Source: Monodelphis domestica
Taxonomy: Eukaryota; Chordata; Mammalia; Didelphimorphia; Didelphidae
Assembly: GCF_027887165.1 (NCBI RefSeq)
Contig: NC_077234.1
Coordinates: forward strand, 163,116,877 to 163,180,876
DNA: 64,000 nucleotides
Reading direction: 5' to 3'
The position numbers and the translations under genes are program-made. Under the pieces are notes generated by a model. That model worked only from the letters and a program-made list of their open reading frames with translations. It did not search any database and was not told the origin of the DNA. Positions 39,801 to 54,800 of the stretch are shown one piece after another. Numbering within the stretch: position 1 is the stretch's first letter; each line of letters opens with the position of its first letter.

Positions 39801-42800
39801 ATATCCTGTTGCACAAGTTTTGATGCAATTTGGGTAATTGTTTTCCTAAAAAAAAGTTATAAAACAAGATTAATGCTTTTCAATATACCAAAATCCTTGG
39901 GAAAATTTCTCTACACAATGAACTTGGATGTTGTCACATGTCTCATTAGTATACCATCAATACCCTTTTTGGATCCTGTCAATTTAAAGAACAGAGACCA
40001 TCCTCACCCAATTACTTCTTGTAATATAGTCTCTTAATTCTCTGAGGCTTTGGACTCATTACAATTTTCAGGCTCTCGTAATTCACTTAGAAACTTACCT
40101 TTCTGCTGAACCAAGGTGAATTCAGGGGTCACAATTTATATCCTCCATAATGTAGCCATGCTTAACTAATCAACACTCTTAGCTCTTCCTGCCAGGTAGC
40201 AGTACAGATACCTCCTGTTCCCACTACGTCCTAAGTGGAGCTTGGATTTTCTCTGTTTACAAATCTGCCTCCCATTTATGTAACTGATACTAAGGAACTA
40301 ACTGCTTCCTGTAAGGTTGTTTGCCTGTCGTGTTTTTTTATTGAAGCGTTAATTACATTAAGGAGGATATACTTGTGTTTTTCACGTATTGTTCATTTGT
40401 GCCAGTTAAATATATATATTTGGAATCCTAGTAACTACAAATTAACATTTCCTTTTTCTTCTTTTTTTAAACCTTTACTTTTCTGTTTTAGAATCAATAC
40501 TCCAAGGCAGAAGGGTGGTGATAAGGGTTAGACAATGAGGGTTAAATGAGTTGCCTAGGGTTCACACAGCTAAGAAGTGTTTGAGGCCAGATTTGAACCC
40601 TAGACCTTTTGGCTCACCATCCACTAGGCCACCTAGCTGCTCACAATTACATTTCCTTTCAATGTTTGTTGTGTTTGAAGTGCTGTACTGTTTTCTGGTA
40701 TGGAACATTACTTAAGGATTAAACTCTGGAACTACTGTTTTGTACTTATCTAAATGATGAATATTTCTCAAGTTAATATTTATAGTTATATTTCCTCTTT
40801 CATTATGATTTGTATTGAATTAGGTACTCATTTAGCCAGTAAATTTGCCTGCCTTTTTACCTTTCTTGGAACTAATCATAAAATGGAATTATGTAGTACC
40901 TGTTTACAAAGTACTTCACAAATATCTTATTTGATCATCACAGTAGCTTTTGAAAATAAGGAGCCTACCTATTTATACACCTGATATTGCTGGGTCTTAG
41001 TTTAAATGATTGGGACACATGGTCTCTGCTTGTAGATAACAGGAGGCAGGATTCAAACTCAAGACTTCACTGAATCCAAATCCAGAAGTACTTCTACTAA
41101 TGCCATTTTCCAAACAGGATATTTATTTAAATTTCATCAGAGACCTTTTCAGACTTAAAAATTTTTTACTTTCTAATGTTTTGGGCGGAGGTGGTGGGGA
41201 TAGGAATCAAATTTAAAAACCTATTTCTGTAGATAGGAAGTAATTGTTTTGTATTTAGTTCCTCAGATGTTAGCAATGATGGTAGACCTAGAAGAAGATG
41301 AAGATTGGGCAAATGCTGATGAGCTGGAAGATGATGATTTTGACAGGTAATTGCTTGGATAAAACTCAGACACATGGTCTAAATTATAATCTGTCATCAA
41401 CTCTTTTGGTATCACTCTGGTTGTTTTTTTAATGCCATTTTATTAAGACTTTGAGTGAACGCTTATGAATTCTAATTTAGCTTGACTCAGTTTGTGATGT
41501 GATATTTGTATCACTTATCTCAGAAACTACTTTGGGGAAATAAATGAGTAATGACATTTTATTAAGCATGTTTTAAAGTAACAGGTGAGGGAGATTAGAA
41601 TTTGTTAATCCAGTTTTTGTCTAGGGTACTCTCTGAATAAATTTTCAACCCGTTACTTTTCTGTGTCCTGTATTTTTATTACTCATCATCTTTCTTTTCC
41701 TTTCATTTGATTTTTAGACTTAGGCCACAACAGTCTAGTCATATAAAACTAACAAATACAATATTAAGAACCTTTTAAAATAAGAAAGAAGTATACATCC
41801 CAAGCACTGATGATTTTATATATCAAATACGACAAAGCCTTTTCTGGTGTTCTTTGCAAACCAGAACCCTTTGAAATTCTAACTTGAAGTATATCAGTAT
41901 ATCGTATAGCTTTCATTTGATCTTTAATTAAATTATTCATACTTCAAGGTATTTTGATTGATACTAAGATAGCCATCTAGGTCTGACAGCTTGTCATGTT
42001 TAATGTTTATGCATAAGCATGTCATTTAACATCTCTGTCTGAGCAAGGATACATGTTGCAAAGTCAGATATTCCCCAGAATATAGTGAATTTTAGAGCAG
42101 AAAGAGACTGCATAATTAAGTTGACATTTTTTGAAGAATTGAGTATACTAGTTCCTATTTCTATTTTGCTTGACAAAAATTCTTAGCTTTTTTTTCCCCT
42201 CTAATTTGCTAAAAAGGAATCACAGACTTATTTCCATAATCTGTCACCACTTCTTTTATTAGTAGCATACTTTTTCTGGTTATTTTAAATGCCATTTTAT
42301 TATCTGTTAACACATTTATTCATTAAGCTCCTTTCCCACAAATGCTTATAGATTTATTTAAAGCAAAAAAATGAAGCATAGTTGAAACTTAAATTTTGTG
42401 ATGAATTCCTTTTTTTGTCTGGGTGACTTTTTTTTTTAAATTAAATTATTTTTTTTTTAATTTTACTTTTTAATGGTTTCTTTCCTTTTTAATTAATTTA
42501 AAATATTTTTCCATGGTTACAAGATTCCTGTTCTTTCCCTCTCCTCTCCCCACCTCCCTCTCATAGCCGATGCACAATTCCACTGGTTTTTACAAGTGTC
42601 ATTGATCAAGAACTATTTCTTTGTTATTGATATTTGCACTAGCGTGATCATTTTAGAGTATCCCCAATCATATCTCCAAATCAACCCATGTGATCAAGGA
42701 GGCCTTTTTCTTCTGTGTCTCTATTCCCACAATTCTTTCTCACAGGTCTCTCAGAATTGTTGTCCAGGTGACTCTTTTAGCCAATTTTGATTAAGTAAAA

Positions 42801-45800
42801 AACTTTCCCACTGGCTTTAAACTATTAGAAGGAGGATTTCACATGGTTATCTTGTTTCATGGCCCTAGAATTATTTTATGCCAGACCAACCACTCTCTTT
42901 TATGTTTTGGGGTTTTTAAGACTTGCAAACACTTCTGTAAGTAACTCTGAGAAGTTCTGTTATAAGTAAGAGTATTTTTTTTACACACAAGAATCCTGAA
43001 GATAAGAGATTAAGAATGTAGTACAAAGGTACATAGCTGGTAATTATCGGAGTTCCTATTCTTCCATATTACTTAACATAACTCATAAAGCATTTGAAGG
43101 TTTTCAGAACATCTTTCTCACTTCAGTTGTGTTAGGTGGAAATTCCTAACATCTCTTAAAAAAACCTGAATCACAAGGGAATATAAATGTGACAGAATAA
43201 ATTTAATGTGTGATAAATCTCTTTAACATTCATATACCAAGTGTTTTTTCCATACATCACTCTGGTGTGTGTTAGTCAATAGAATTATTTTTTTTTTACA
43301 CTTAAGATCCTGTTTGACATAGACAATACAAAAAGCTGATGTTAGAGCACAGGTCTCCTGACTCCTGGTCCCTGTACTCTTCTCACCATACCATACTACG
43401 TCATATCACTTAATGCATACTTATAAGAGTTTTTCCAAAAAGTGGAATTGATAAAACTGGTTCAGGGCAATGCCATGTTCAAGAGAAGTGGGGCAAGGTA
43501 CTGAGCTCAGAGGAAAACACACAATGTGTTCATTCTTATACAGTACTTAAATATTATTTTTTAATTTCTTGCCCAAGTAATTAAATTCATTGTTTTTTCA
43601 AATATACTAACCTTTTTATAGTTTTCAATATTTATTTATTTTGGGGAAATTTTATTTAATTAAATAATTTGGGATGGTTTTCCATGGTTACAAGATTCAT
43701 GTTCTTCTTCCCCTCCTATAGCTGACATGAAATTCCCCTGGGTTTTACATGTGTCATTGATCAAGACCTATTTCCATATTATTGATATTTGTACTAGGAT
43801 GATCATTTAGAATCTACATCCCCAATCATATCCCCATCGAACCATTTGATCAAGCAGTTGTTTTTCTTCTGTGTTTCTACTCCCACAGATCTTCCTCCGA
43901 ATGTGGATAGTGTTCTTTCTCATTAGTCCCTCAGAATTGCCCTGGATCATTGCATTGCTGCTAGTAGAAAAATCCATTACATTCGATTGTACCACAGTGT
44001 ATCAGTCTCTGTGTATATTATTCTCCTGGTTCTGCTCCTTTCACTCTGCATCAATTCCTGGAGGTTGTTCCAGTCCACATGGAATTCCTCCACTTTATTA
44101 TTCCTTTCAGCACAGTAGTATTCCATCACCAACATATACCATAATTTGCTCAGCCATTCCCCAACTTAAGGGCATCCTGTCATTTTCCAATTTTTTGCTA
44201 CCACAAAGAGCGCAGCTATGAATATTCTTGTACAAGTCTTTTTCCTTATTATCTCTTTGGGGGTACAAACCCAGCAATGGTAAGACTGTATCAAAGGGCA
44301 GACAGTCTTTTAGTGCCCTTTGGATATGGTTCTGTCATGACTTAAGTTTTTTAAAAACTATTGCATTTTCCTTTCTATGACTTATGTTTTAATTCTTGTA
44401 ACACTTATACATAGTTTGATTATTTGAGATATTATTATGTGATATACACAGCAAGTATTTTTAGAATATTAAGAAAGGTAATTGCATTTGTTCTTGCTGC
44501 ATATGATTTAGGTTATTTGTTTTAGAAATAGTGAATTAGCTTATTTGGGTCTAGTGTTCTTATCAGTTGGAAGAGTCAAAGCATGTTATCATTTGCCTTT
44601 ATGCAGTAGGGAAGAATATCCTTTTTTATACTCATTTACAAATCTGGAGTAGAACTAATAACAAATTTTTAGAACACAAACTGTTAAATATTTGAACTGG
44701 TTGTTGAGTCAAAATCTGTATTGTATAGTTTTGGAGAAAGGGGAGTGGGTAGTGAGGGAGAGTGAAAGAATTTTTCAAATCCTTGCCAGCCATAGAATTC
44801 TACAATTTGAAAGAAAATGGTGTTAACACCTATCTGGTATCGCTAAGTAAAATTTCAAATCACTATTGCTATAGTGAACAAAAACATTTTGAGTTTCAGT
44901 TTTGTACCAGAACTTTTTTCTTATGATTGGTTTTATTTTGTTCTTAGAGTTGAACACACTAGTATTTGAAACATCACCCCAAAGCTACTATACTTGCTTT
45001 CCCCACTAATGCTGTAGCCTTATTATTTTTTGTTTAAAATACCTTATAACAACTATCATAAACTTTGTATATTAAAAAAATAATAGGCTAAAACTTCCAA
45101 TTTACCAGTCTCTGTAAGATTCCTATGGTATTTTTTAATGAATAGCTATTTATCAATGTGTCATTTCTATGTTTAGCAATGCAGTTGCTGGTGAGAGTGC
45201 ATTAGACAGAATGGCTTGTGGGCTTGGTGGAAAACTCGTTTTACCAATGATCAAGGAACATATCATGCAGATGCTTCAGAACCGTAAGCCATTTCTTTGA
45301 CATTTTTTATTTTAGATTTAATTTTTATCATTTCTTGATGAACTTGTTTGTAGACATCATAGGCATTTAACCTGTCAGTACCATTCCAGGGTCCTTTTCA
45401 CTGAATTGATCAAAATTTATAGTGTGTTACTTTTCTCGATATATTGTACAACCATAAACTTTGACATTTATCTTTGCATTTCCCTTTCCCCTAGCCAATG
45501 ATTTCAGTCAGTGGTCTCTTTTAAGTATCTTGATTGTTTTTGTTATTTTCTCCTTTACTAACTTTTTTTTTTAATTTGGTCATTTCCAAACACTATTCAT
45601 TGGAAACAAAGATCATTTTCTTTTCTTCCCTCTCCCCTCCCACCACCTCTCCCATAGCCCACACACGATTCCATTGGGTATTACATGTGTTCTTGATTCA
45701 AACCTATTTCCATGTTGTTGGTATTTGCACTAGAGTGTTCATTTAGAGTCTCTCCTCAGTCATATCCCCTCCACCCCTGTAGTCAAGCAGTTGCTTTTCA

Positions 45801-48800
45801 TCGGTGTTTTTACTCCCACAATTTATCTTCTGCTTGTGGATAGTGTTTTTTAGATCCCTGCAGACGGTTTGAGGGACATTGCATCTCCACTAATGGAGAA
45901 GTCCATTACATTCAATTGAACCACAGTGTGTCAGTCTCTGTGTATAATGTTTTCCTGGTTCTGCTCCTTTCGCTCTGCATCACTTCCTGGAGGTTGTTCC
46001 AGTCTCCATGGAATTCCTCCACTTTGTTATTCCTTTGAGCACAATAGTATTCCATCACCAACATATACCACAATTTGTTCAGCCCTTCCCCAATCGAAGG
46101 GCATCCCCTCATTTTCTATTTTTTGGCCACCACAAAGAGCGCAGCTATGAATATTCTTGTACAAGTCTTTTTCCTTATTATCTCTTTGGGGTACAAACCC
46201 AGCAGTGCTATGCCCTTTGGGCATAGTTCCAAATTGGTTGGATCCATTCACAACTGCACCAGCAATGAATTAGTGTCCCCACTTTGCAACATCCCCTCCA
46301 GCATTCATTATTTTCCATAGCTGTTATGTTAGCCAATCTGCTAGGTGTGAGGTGATAACTCAGAGTTCTTTTGATTTGCATCTCTCTGATTATAAGAGAT
46401 TTAGAACACTTTTTCATGTGCTTATTAATAATTTTGATTTCTTTGGCTGAGAACTGCCTGTTCATGTCCCTTGCCCATTTATCAATTGGAGAATGGCTTG
46501 ATTTTTTTGTACAATTGATTTAGGTCTTTGTAAATTTGAGTAATTAAACCTTTGTCAGAGGTTTTTATGAAGATTGTTTCCCAATTTGTTGCTACTCTTC
46601 TGATTTTAGTTACATTGGTTTTGTTTGTACAAAAACTTTTTAGTTTGATGTAGTCAAAATTATTTATTTTACATTTTGTGACTCTTTCTAAGTCTTGCTT
46701 GGTTTTAAAATCTTTCCCTTCCCAAAGGTCTGACATGTATACTATTCTGTGCTCATCTAATTTACTTATAGTTTCCTTCTTTATGTTCAAGTCATTCACC
46801 CATTCTGAATTTGTCTTGGTGTAGGGTGTGAGGTGTTGATCCAAACCTAATCTCTCCCACACAGTCTTCTAATTTTCCCAGAAATTTTTATCAAATAATG
46901 GATTTTTGTCCCAAAAACTGGGGTCTTTGGGTTTGTCATAAACTGTCTTGCTGAGATCATTTACCCCAAGTCTATTCCACTGATCCTCCTTTCTGTCTCT
47001 TAGCCAGTACCAAATTGTTTTGATAAACACTGCTTTATAGTATAGTTTGAGATCTGGGACTGTCCTTTGCTAACTTTTAATTTCTTAGAAATATTAAATA
47101 CTTTAAGAAGATGTTTTATCAGGATACCTAGGCTTTATTTTCATTGTTTCTCTTCATTTCATTGCATAAGAATTTGGTCACATTAAAAATCTTGAATAAT
47201 TGCTCAAGTCAACCATTCTCCATTGTTATGTTGTGCAGCAAGCCAAGTGAGAATGCTCAGTTTCCTTTGCAAAAGGAATTCAACTCTTCAAGCACTTAAT
47301 GCCTGCTTCCTGCTTACCAAACAATTGGATACCACCTAGATCTCTGTTGCATATCATAATAAACACCATAACCCTTGCCCTCAACAGACTTTTAGTTCAG
47401 TATGATGATATCCACAAATAATTTAACACAAATTAAAATGAGATTAAGTGACAAATCAGATTGATCAAAAACCACTTTTTTTTTTTTAAGCAAGGGAATA
47501 ATAATGCTGTCTATTTGGTTGTATTAGGAAAATTTCTTTGCAATAGTCGGAAAGGATGAATTTAGAGTAAATGCTAACAACAAGAAACCTGTTTGAGTCT
47601 TTTACATTTATCTATGTTTGGCATTGTAAATAGAAAATATTTTTGAAAGGAAAAACAGCAAGCCATTGTCAACTGATTATATCCTGTGTTTTAAGCCTAG
47701 GTGACTGGGGAAATGATAGTTCCACAAAAGAAATAGAGAAATTAAGGGGATAAGTTTTACAGAGAAAATGATGAGCTTTGTTTTGAAATGTGTTCAACTA
47801 CAGGTATTTTAGGAACATTCACGTGGAAATGCCCAATTGAAGCAAAATGAAAATAATGAGAATAAAAATCTAAGGGAGAGAATATAGTGGCAAGAAAATG
47901 AAAATAGCATATGCAAGATACTCACCAAAGTAGGCATTCTAAAAAGGTGTAATGGAAATATATTTTAAAGCCACTCATTCACCTTTGTCATTAGTAATCT
48001 ACTACTCTTTCATAAAAGAATATTGAAAAGTTAAAATGGACAGTTATCTATCTAACCTTAAAATATTGTTAGTTTATAGTTCAAATCTTCCTTAAATGAC
48101 CTCCTTTGACCTCCTTTGAGTAATCTCTAAGTTTTAAGTGCTTTTGAATTTTTTTAAAGGAAATTGAAACTTTTTTGTCTAATCATTTAATATATAGTAG
48201 GTAAAGTTTAAAACAGTTGAGAAGAAAAAACTTCTTGATCTTCTATGTTTTCCCTTTTTTCTCTACCCATGTGTATTTAGCGATATTATTGTTACAGATT
48301 TTTGTTTGCCAGATATCTCATTCAGCATCATATAAATTGGTATCTAATGATATAGCATGTAGTCGTTTTCAATTCTAGAGCTAGAAATATTTGCAGAACC
48401 AAGATATAAATATCATAGGGTATATTCATTTCGTGATCTGGCAATTGCATCCTTTCTTGGAAATTAAAAGATCAAAGTTGGGAAAAGGCAGAACATCAAA
48501 TATTGATATATTCATTCTTCATTTTCACCAAACATTTATATTAGAGTTAAATAACTGAAACTAATGAGAAACATTTGTAGAAATGTGGCTGGATATAGAT
48601 GAGAATAGTATTTATACAGGCACTAAAGCTTAATACCTTGTCTTAATCATGGTCAATTTTACATTGAGTGAGGTCAAAGTTATATTAAACAAAATTGGGA
48701 GATTCCCAATGTGATATTCATATCTAGCAGTGTTAGGTTTGCATTCCAACCCAGTTTTATACCTGTAAATATTCTATTGCATTTACATTTCATTTTCATG

Positions 48801-51800
48801 TTCAGCAAAATACTCCACTAATTCTAATAAGCAAAAATGGATATACTTTATTAGTAAAGTTTAGCTAAATTTAAAATTTATCATTTGGAGCATTATTGGC
48901 ATTTGAGTTTTTAAAGAATTTGGAAGGAATGAACTTTGATTTGTAACATTTCTAAATAAGTTCTAAAAATTAGATTTGTAAATATTTCTAAAAATCAGCA
49001 AACCTACACTATAGAAAGTTCAGCTGTCAGTCCTTTATCCTGAAGGAACAACATTTATATGTATACCTATACCACAGTACTGGGTTTTTTTGGAGCTTGA
49101 CATTATTTTCCTGACATTACCACTTTGTAATTTTATTTTGAGTGTGTCCCCATCTATAAAAATCACAATACCTGTCTATATAATGTTGCATGTGATGTCA
49201 ATAAAGAATTTTCTTTGTAGAGTACAAATTCTTATAATTATTTTGTATTAATGCTGATTTAGTCTATTCCTTTTGTGTTGATGTGAAGTTGGGAATTTAT
49301 TCTATTGTGTGAAACATTTCCTATGTTTAATAAAATTGCTTGGGAAGAATTTCATAACTATTTTTTTTAAACTCTTACCATCAATATTATGTATTGGTCC
49401 CAAGAGTAGTAAGGGCTGGGCAATGGGATTTAAGTCACTTGCCCAGGGTCACACAGCTGGAAGTGTTTGAGGCCAATTTGAATCTAGGACCTCCCATCTC
49501 TAGGCCTAGCTCTCAATCCACTGAGCTACACACAGCTGCCCCACATAGCTACTTTTTAAAGTAAAAACATTTATAAGAATTTGAAAACTATGCCTGTATT
49601 TGGGGGGTTTTATACTTAAATCTCATCTTTTTCATCTTACAATTATTTTTATTTGTATGATAATCATTCGTTTATTTGTAATATTTTTCTGCAGCTGATT
49701 GGAAATACCGGCATGCTGGATTAATGGCTTTATCTGCCATTGGAGAGGGTTGTCACCAGCAAATGGAGGGGATTCTAAATGAAATAGTTAATTTTGTTTT
49801 GCTTTTTCTTCAAGATCCTGTAAGTGCCATTAGCTATTTGGTTCAATTTTTTTTGTTAATTCATTTCAGCTTTAATTATAATGTTAACATTTTTGCATAT
49901 GTATGAAAATATGATTTCAGCATCCAAGAGTGAGGTATGCTGCCTGTAATGCTGTTGGACAAATGGCAACAGACTTTGCACCTGGTTTCCAAAAGAAATT
50001 CCATGAGAAGGCAAGTAAGCCCTCAAACCCACAAAGGTAAAAGAAAGTTGCAAAATGACCATTTCCTAAGAGTCTTTATTCTATACAGGTGATTGCAGCT
50101 CTTTTGCAAACCATGGAAGACCAAGGTAATCAGCGTGTCCAGGCACATGCTGCTGCGGCTCTTATTAATTTTACAGAAGATTGTCCCAAATCGCTGCTTA
50201 TTCCATATTTAGACAATTTGGTGAAACATCTTCATTCCATAATGGTGATTAAACTTCAGGAGGTAGGTGAAACTGATTTGTCCTCTTTTTTAAAATCACT
50301 TTCATTTTTGCCAAATGTTTTTTTTCTTTGTGAGAAAATTTATGTATAAAAATCTTAGACTAGGTCATCATCCATCTGATAAATTTCTAGGCTGAAGTAA
50401 CAATCTTAGTAGTACCTATTGTGTTACCACCAAAATGGAGAATGAAAGGGCTTGAAGCCTAAGGCATTAATGACTAGTCCATTTAATTCTAGTAGACTGT
50501 GAAACCCATGACATTTTGGGGGCATTGTCTTGTCAGTAGAACAAAGGTCTCCAATTTTTTCTTAGTGAAGTCTTAAGACCTCAGTCTCCTCATACATAAA
50601 ATGACAGCTTAAACAAGATAGTCTCCATAAGTCTTATGAGCTGTTGCCAGAGAGCCTCACCACTACTGTTGTGAAATTCCTTATGTCCACTATTGGAAGT
50701 TGGACAAAAGAATTGCAAGATGAGACTTGTTTGAATGAGGTGGTAAAGGAATATGGTGTGGCATGAGATTGCATTCTCTGGTTCCCAATCTCCTAGTAAG
50801 AGTAGACTTCTAAGGCCCCAGGGTATACTCCCCATTAAAGTGGGTCTTGTATGCTGGCCTCTTCTGAGGCAGCCTGTCACATTTTGGAGCTTTTTAAGAC
50901 AGTTCTAGAGTAGGCTACGCTAATCACCTCTCTTTACTTCTCCCTTTGTTCATTTAGTTCTGAACTCTTAATTTCTGGGTGGATTTAATAGCAAGTACCA
51001 GAATGGACTATGCACCTTTTCCCCCTTTATATATATACTGGTCCTTATTGAACTTATTTTCTCCCCACCCCCACCCCCAACTTTGGGACTCAAAATATAG
51101 ATCCTGAATACTACATATTTTGGTAGCAAAAATTATGTAGTCAACACATTGCATCCATCCCATCCCAAATAATTGGGCATGATTATTCCACTGTAGATTT
51201 ATTTTAAAAATTACTGAGCAATAGGTAGGGCCAAATTCACTATAGAACACCATAGTGAACCAGATTTCACACAGTGTTGCTTCTTAATTCCTCATATTCA
51301 TATTGTACTTTACGTTTTATAATGTATGTATTCTGTTCACAATTCCTAAAGTAGATAGTACTAAAATTATTATATTTTTGCAGATGATCAGGGTGAAAGT
51401 GATTTGCCCAAGATCATACATAGCTGAGTTTTGAACTAAAAGTTTTTTTATTCCAAATTGGAAGTTATTGATCCCATTGTTCATACTGTGTAAAAAGTAA
51501 TAGTAATATATTTAAATAGGGGGGCTTATTTTAAAGCATTGTGTAATGTTAAGTAATTTGTTTCAGTTATTTCCAGTTAGAGGTTATGGTGTCATTGAAA
51601 AATATTAGTGATAGAGTGATGCCAGGTTTATGCTGGTACAGTTTAAATTGTTTGAATCTAAAAATGAATAAAGCAATTTAATCTAAGTCAGTATGAAGAG
51701 TGAAGCTCAAGAATCAATGATCCAAAAGTGGCAGCACTAAGGTACAAAAACCAAGCCTGGTTTTCCTATCCTACTGAAGTATACGGGTGACATGACCTCA

Positions 51801-54800
51801 AACAATTGGAGGCAGATCAGGAAGCTGGCCTTTTGTAAATGATGGAGTGAAGAAGGAAGAGATTTCTACTTTAAAAAATAATCCATTTAGTCCAGTCTAC
51901 TTTGTTACAATTTTGGGAGTGTGTATATCATGTCCCTGACTAGACTGAAAATACCTTGAAGGGAGAAAGGAATATTCATCTTTAACTACAACAGTAGGCT
52001 CTTAGGAGGTCAATGCTAAATTTAAGTTAAATGGGAAGTACAGTACAGGATGGAAAATATAAATGAGAAATAGTAGGATCAGGGAGGAAAAAAAGCAAAT
52101 GGGCGGCTTGGTGTAGGAGGTGTTGGACAACATTGTATTGCAAAATAAGGTAGAAGTTCTGGGGTTTATGTGCGGGGAAGGTGTAAGACTTCATCTCAGC
52201 TTTTTTCTTCTCTCTACTTTTATCACTTATATTTGAACATAATATTTTTTGTTCAGTTCCTTTGTCTTTGCATCACTTATTTTCCATTGTAGATCCTCTA
52301 CCTCCGCCTCTGGGAAAGCCATCTCTTGATAACAAAGAATCTTAACGAGAGGGGAAAAAAACAGTTCAGTGAAACTAATCAACATGAGGGGAAAGTCTGG
52401 CATTATATGCAGTGTTCCTACACCCAATAATACCCCACCAAAGAAGTTGGGGGCGGGAGGGAAGTGCCTTCTCAAAATTATTCTTTAGGAGCCAAATGTC
52501 TTTTAATTTCACAGCTTTCAGTTTTGATTGTTTTGTTGATCTTTCCCTTTAAATTGTTATAGTCATGAATGTTGTTTTCACAGTTGACTTCATAGCATGA
52601 CTTTATCAAAGTGGTCTTATGCTTCTCTATATCCATCATATTTGTTATATTCTGTAGCACAATAATTTTCCATTATATTTACATACCACAAATTATCTTT
52701 TTGTGATTTAATTTTTTTCTATTCGTTTTTCTTTTCAAGCTGATTCAGAAAGGCACCAAATTGGTTTTGGAACAAGTTGTGACTTCTATTGCATCAGTTG
52801 CAGATACAGCAGAAGAAAAATTTGTCCCATATTATGATTTATTTATGCCATCTCTAAAGCACATAGTTGAAAATGCTGTTCAGAAAGAACTCAGACTTCT
52901 GAGAGGAAAAACTATTGAATGCATTAGTCTTATTGGTCTTGCTGTAGGGAAGGAAAAGGTAAGAATTATGAAATAATTTGTGTTTACTATTCATAACTTG
53001 GCAATTGAAAATGTCATTGACAGTAGAGAAATATGTTCCTTTGTTAAAACTTGATTTTGTGCCTATTATGTCAGTTTTCCATTTTATCTCATTAGTTTTC
53101 CTTTTTCTAAAAACAACCATTAAACTATGAAATACTTTAAAAGAATGACACTTTTTTGCTGATTACCAAAAAAAAAGTTTTCTGAAGATACTGTCTTTAC
53201 ATATGGCTATAACAGTATTTACTTAACCTATGTTTTCACAGCCCACTTTTCTTTTAGTCTAAAATTTTAAATTTCTAAAATACATAATCTATTCTTACAG
53301 ATCTAGTATTTTATCTAATCTTAAAATTGTGAGGCGTCTGGTAACCTAGTAAGTTATGTTGTGGTTGAGATTTTTCAGAGAACCATGAAATATTATATAA
53401 GAATAAGTTTTCTGTTTCTAAATTGTATCAATGACACTTGGAATTTCATTTTGAAAATACTTTGTTTCTAGTTTATGCAAGATGCATCAGATGTGATGCA
53501 ACTATTGCTGAAGACACAGACAGACTTTAGTGAATTAGAAGATGATGACCCACAGGTAAATCATGCTGATATTAGTCCATTGCTTTTGTCCTATGATGTA
53601 AATATTTTTATTAATTTAGCTTTTTTCTAATATCACTGAAAAAATTTTCAGAGGTGTTACTATCTAAAAGAATAGCTGCTCCTAAAGGAAATAATACCTT
53701 AAAGTTAAATGTTTTTTAAAATACATGTTGTATATTACATTCCATTTTTAGAATCTATTTGGACTAAAGGAAAGAATATTACAGCTTACAGACATTATAA
53801 TTAATCCACTAGCAATTCCACAGCCATGATAACTGTGTAAGAAAGTATCTTTACATTTGAACATCAACCATAAACAGCATTTCAGAACTCTTGAATTAAT
53901 TTAACTATGAATGTTCAAGTTGTGATTATTTCATTCATTGCTATCTTTAACTGATCCTCCAGACTAATTAGTAGGTCAAGAAAGGACAATTGAGATTCCA
54001 GATTGGTTTTCCTGGCACTCTTTATTCTTTCTTACATACATCATAAGAACTTTTACACACATACACACTCACTCACACTCATACTCATAATGTCCTGTCC
54101 TACATAGCACTCAAACTAATGAGAACTCTAAACAAAAAATAATTAAAGCATCACTAAATATGGGTTTTACTCGGGTTTTGATGGAATGACAAAATTTTCG
54201 CTTTCAACTAATAGATGGTGACCTTGGACAAATCACTAAGCCTTTAGTTTTTTTCTTCTATAAGTGGGGATAAGGCAAGGTACTCTCCAATTTGGATTTT
54301 TTGGTGCCCCAATATGAAATTTTAGTTGAATATTTACTGTAATGTCATTAAATTTTAAATATATCATCTATGTGCTCATTTTTTGTAAATGTGGCCTGTG
54401 TGTTAGACATGACCCGCAAATCTTAAAAATAATAAATGCACTTGTAGACTTCATGAATCTTGTGTTCACTTTTTAAAACCACTTTTACATCTATTCCCAT
54501 ATATAAAGACTTTATGCATAAACAAGTAATATGAAGCATTGTGAGATGTAAAATGGGTAATTTTGATTACATTAAATTTTAAAGGTTTTGTAAAAGTAAT
54601 ATAGCCAAGATGAAAGAGGGGAAGCAGAAAATTTGGGGCAGGAGAGATTTATAGACAGTTTCTCAGATAGAAGTTTAATTAGAGAACTTTGTCAAATTTA
54701 TACGAATGAGCCATTCCCCAAATGATAAATGGTCAAAAGATATGAAGTTTTTGGATGATGAAATAAAAAATATATTACCATATGAAAAAATACGCAGTTA

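Noticed and set aside
46208-46862. Two apparent genes on the minus strand
   Set aside because: Both are parts of L1 ORF2 in a 5'-truncated insertion.
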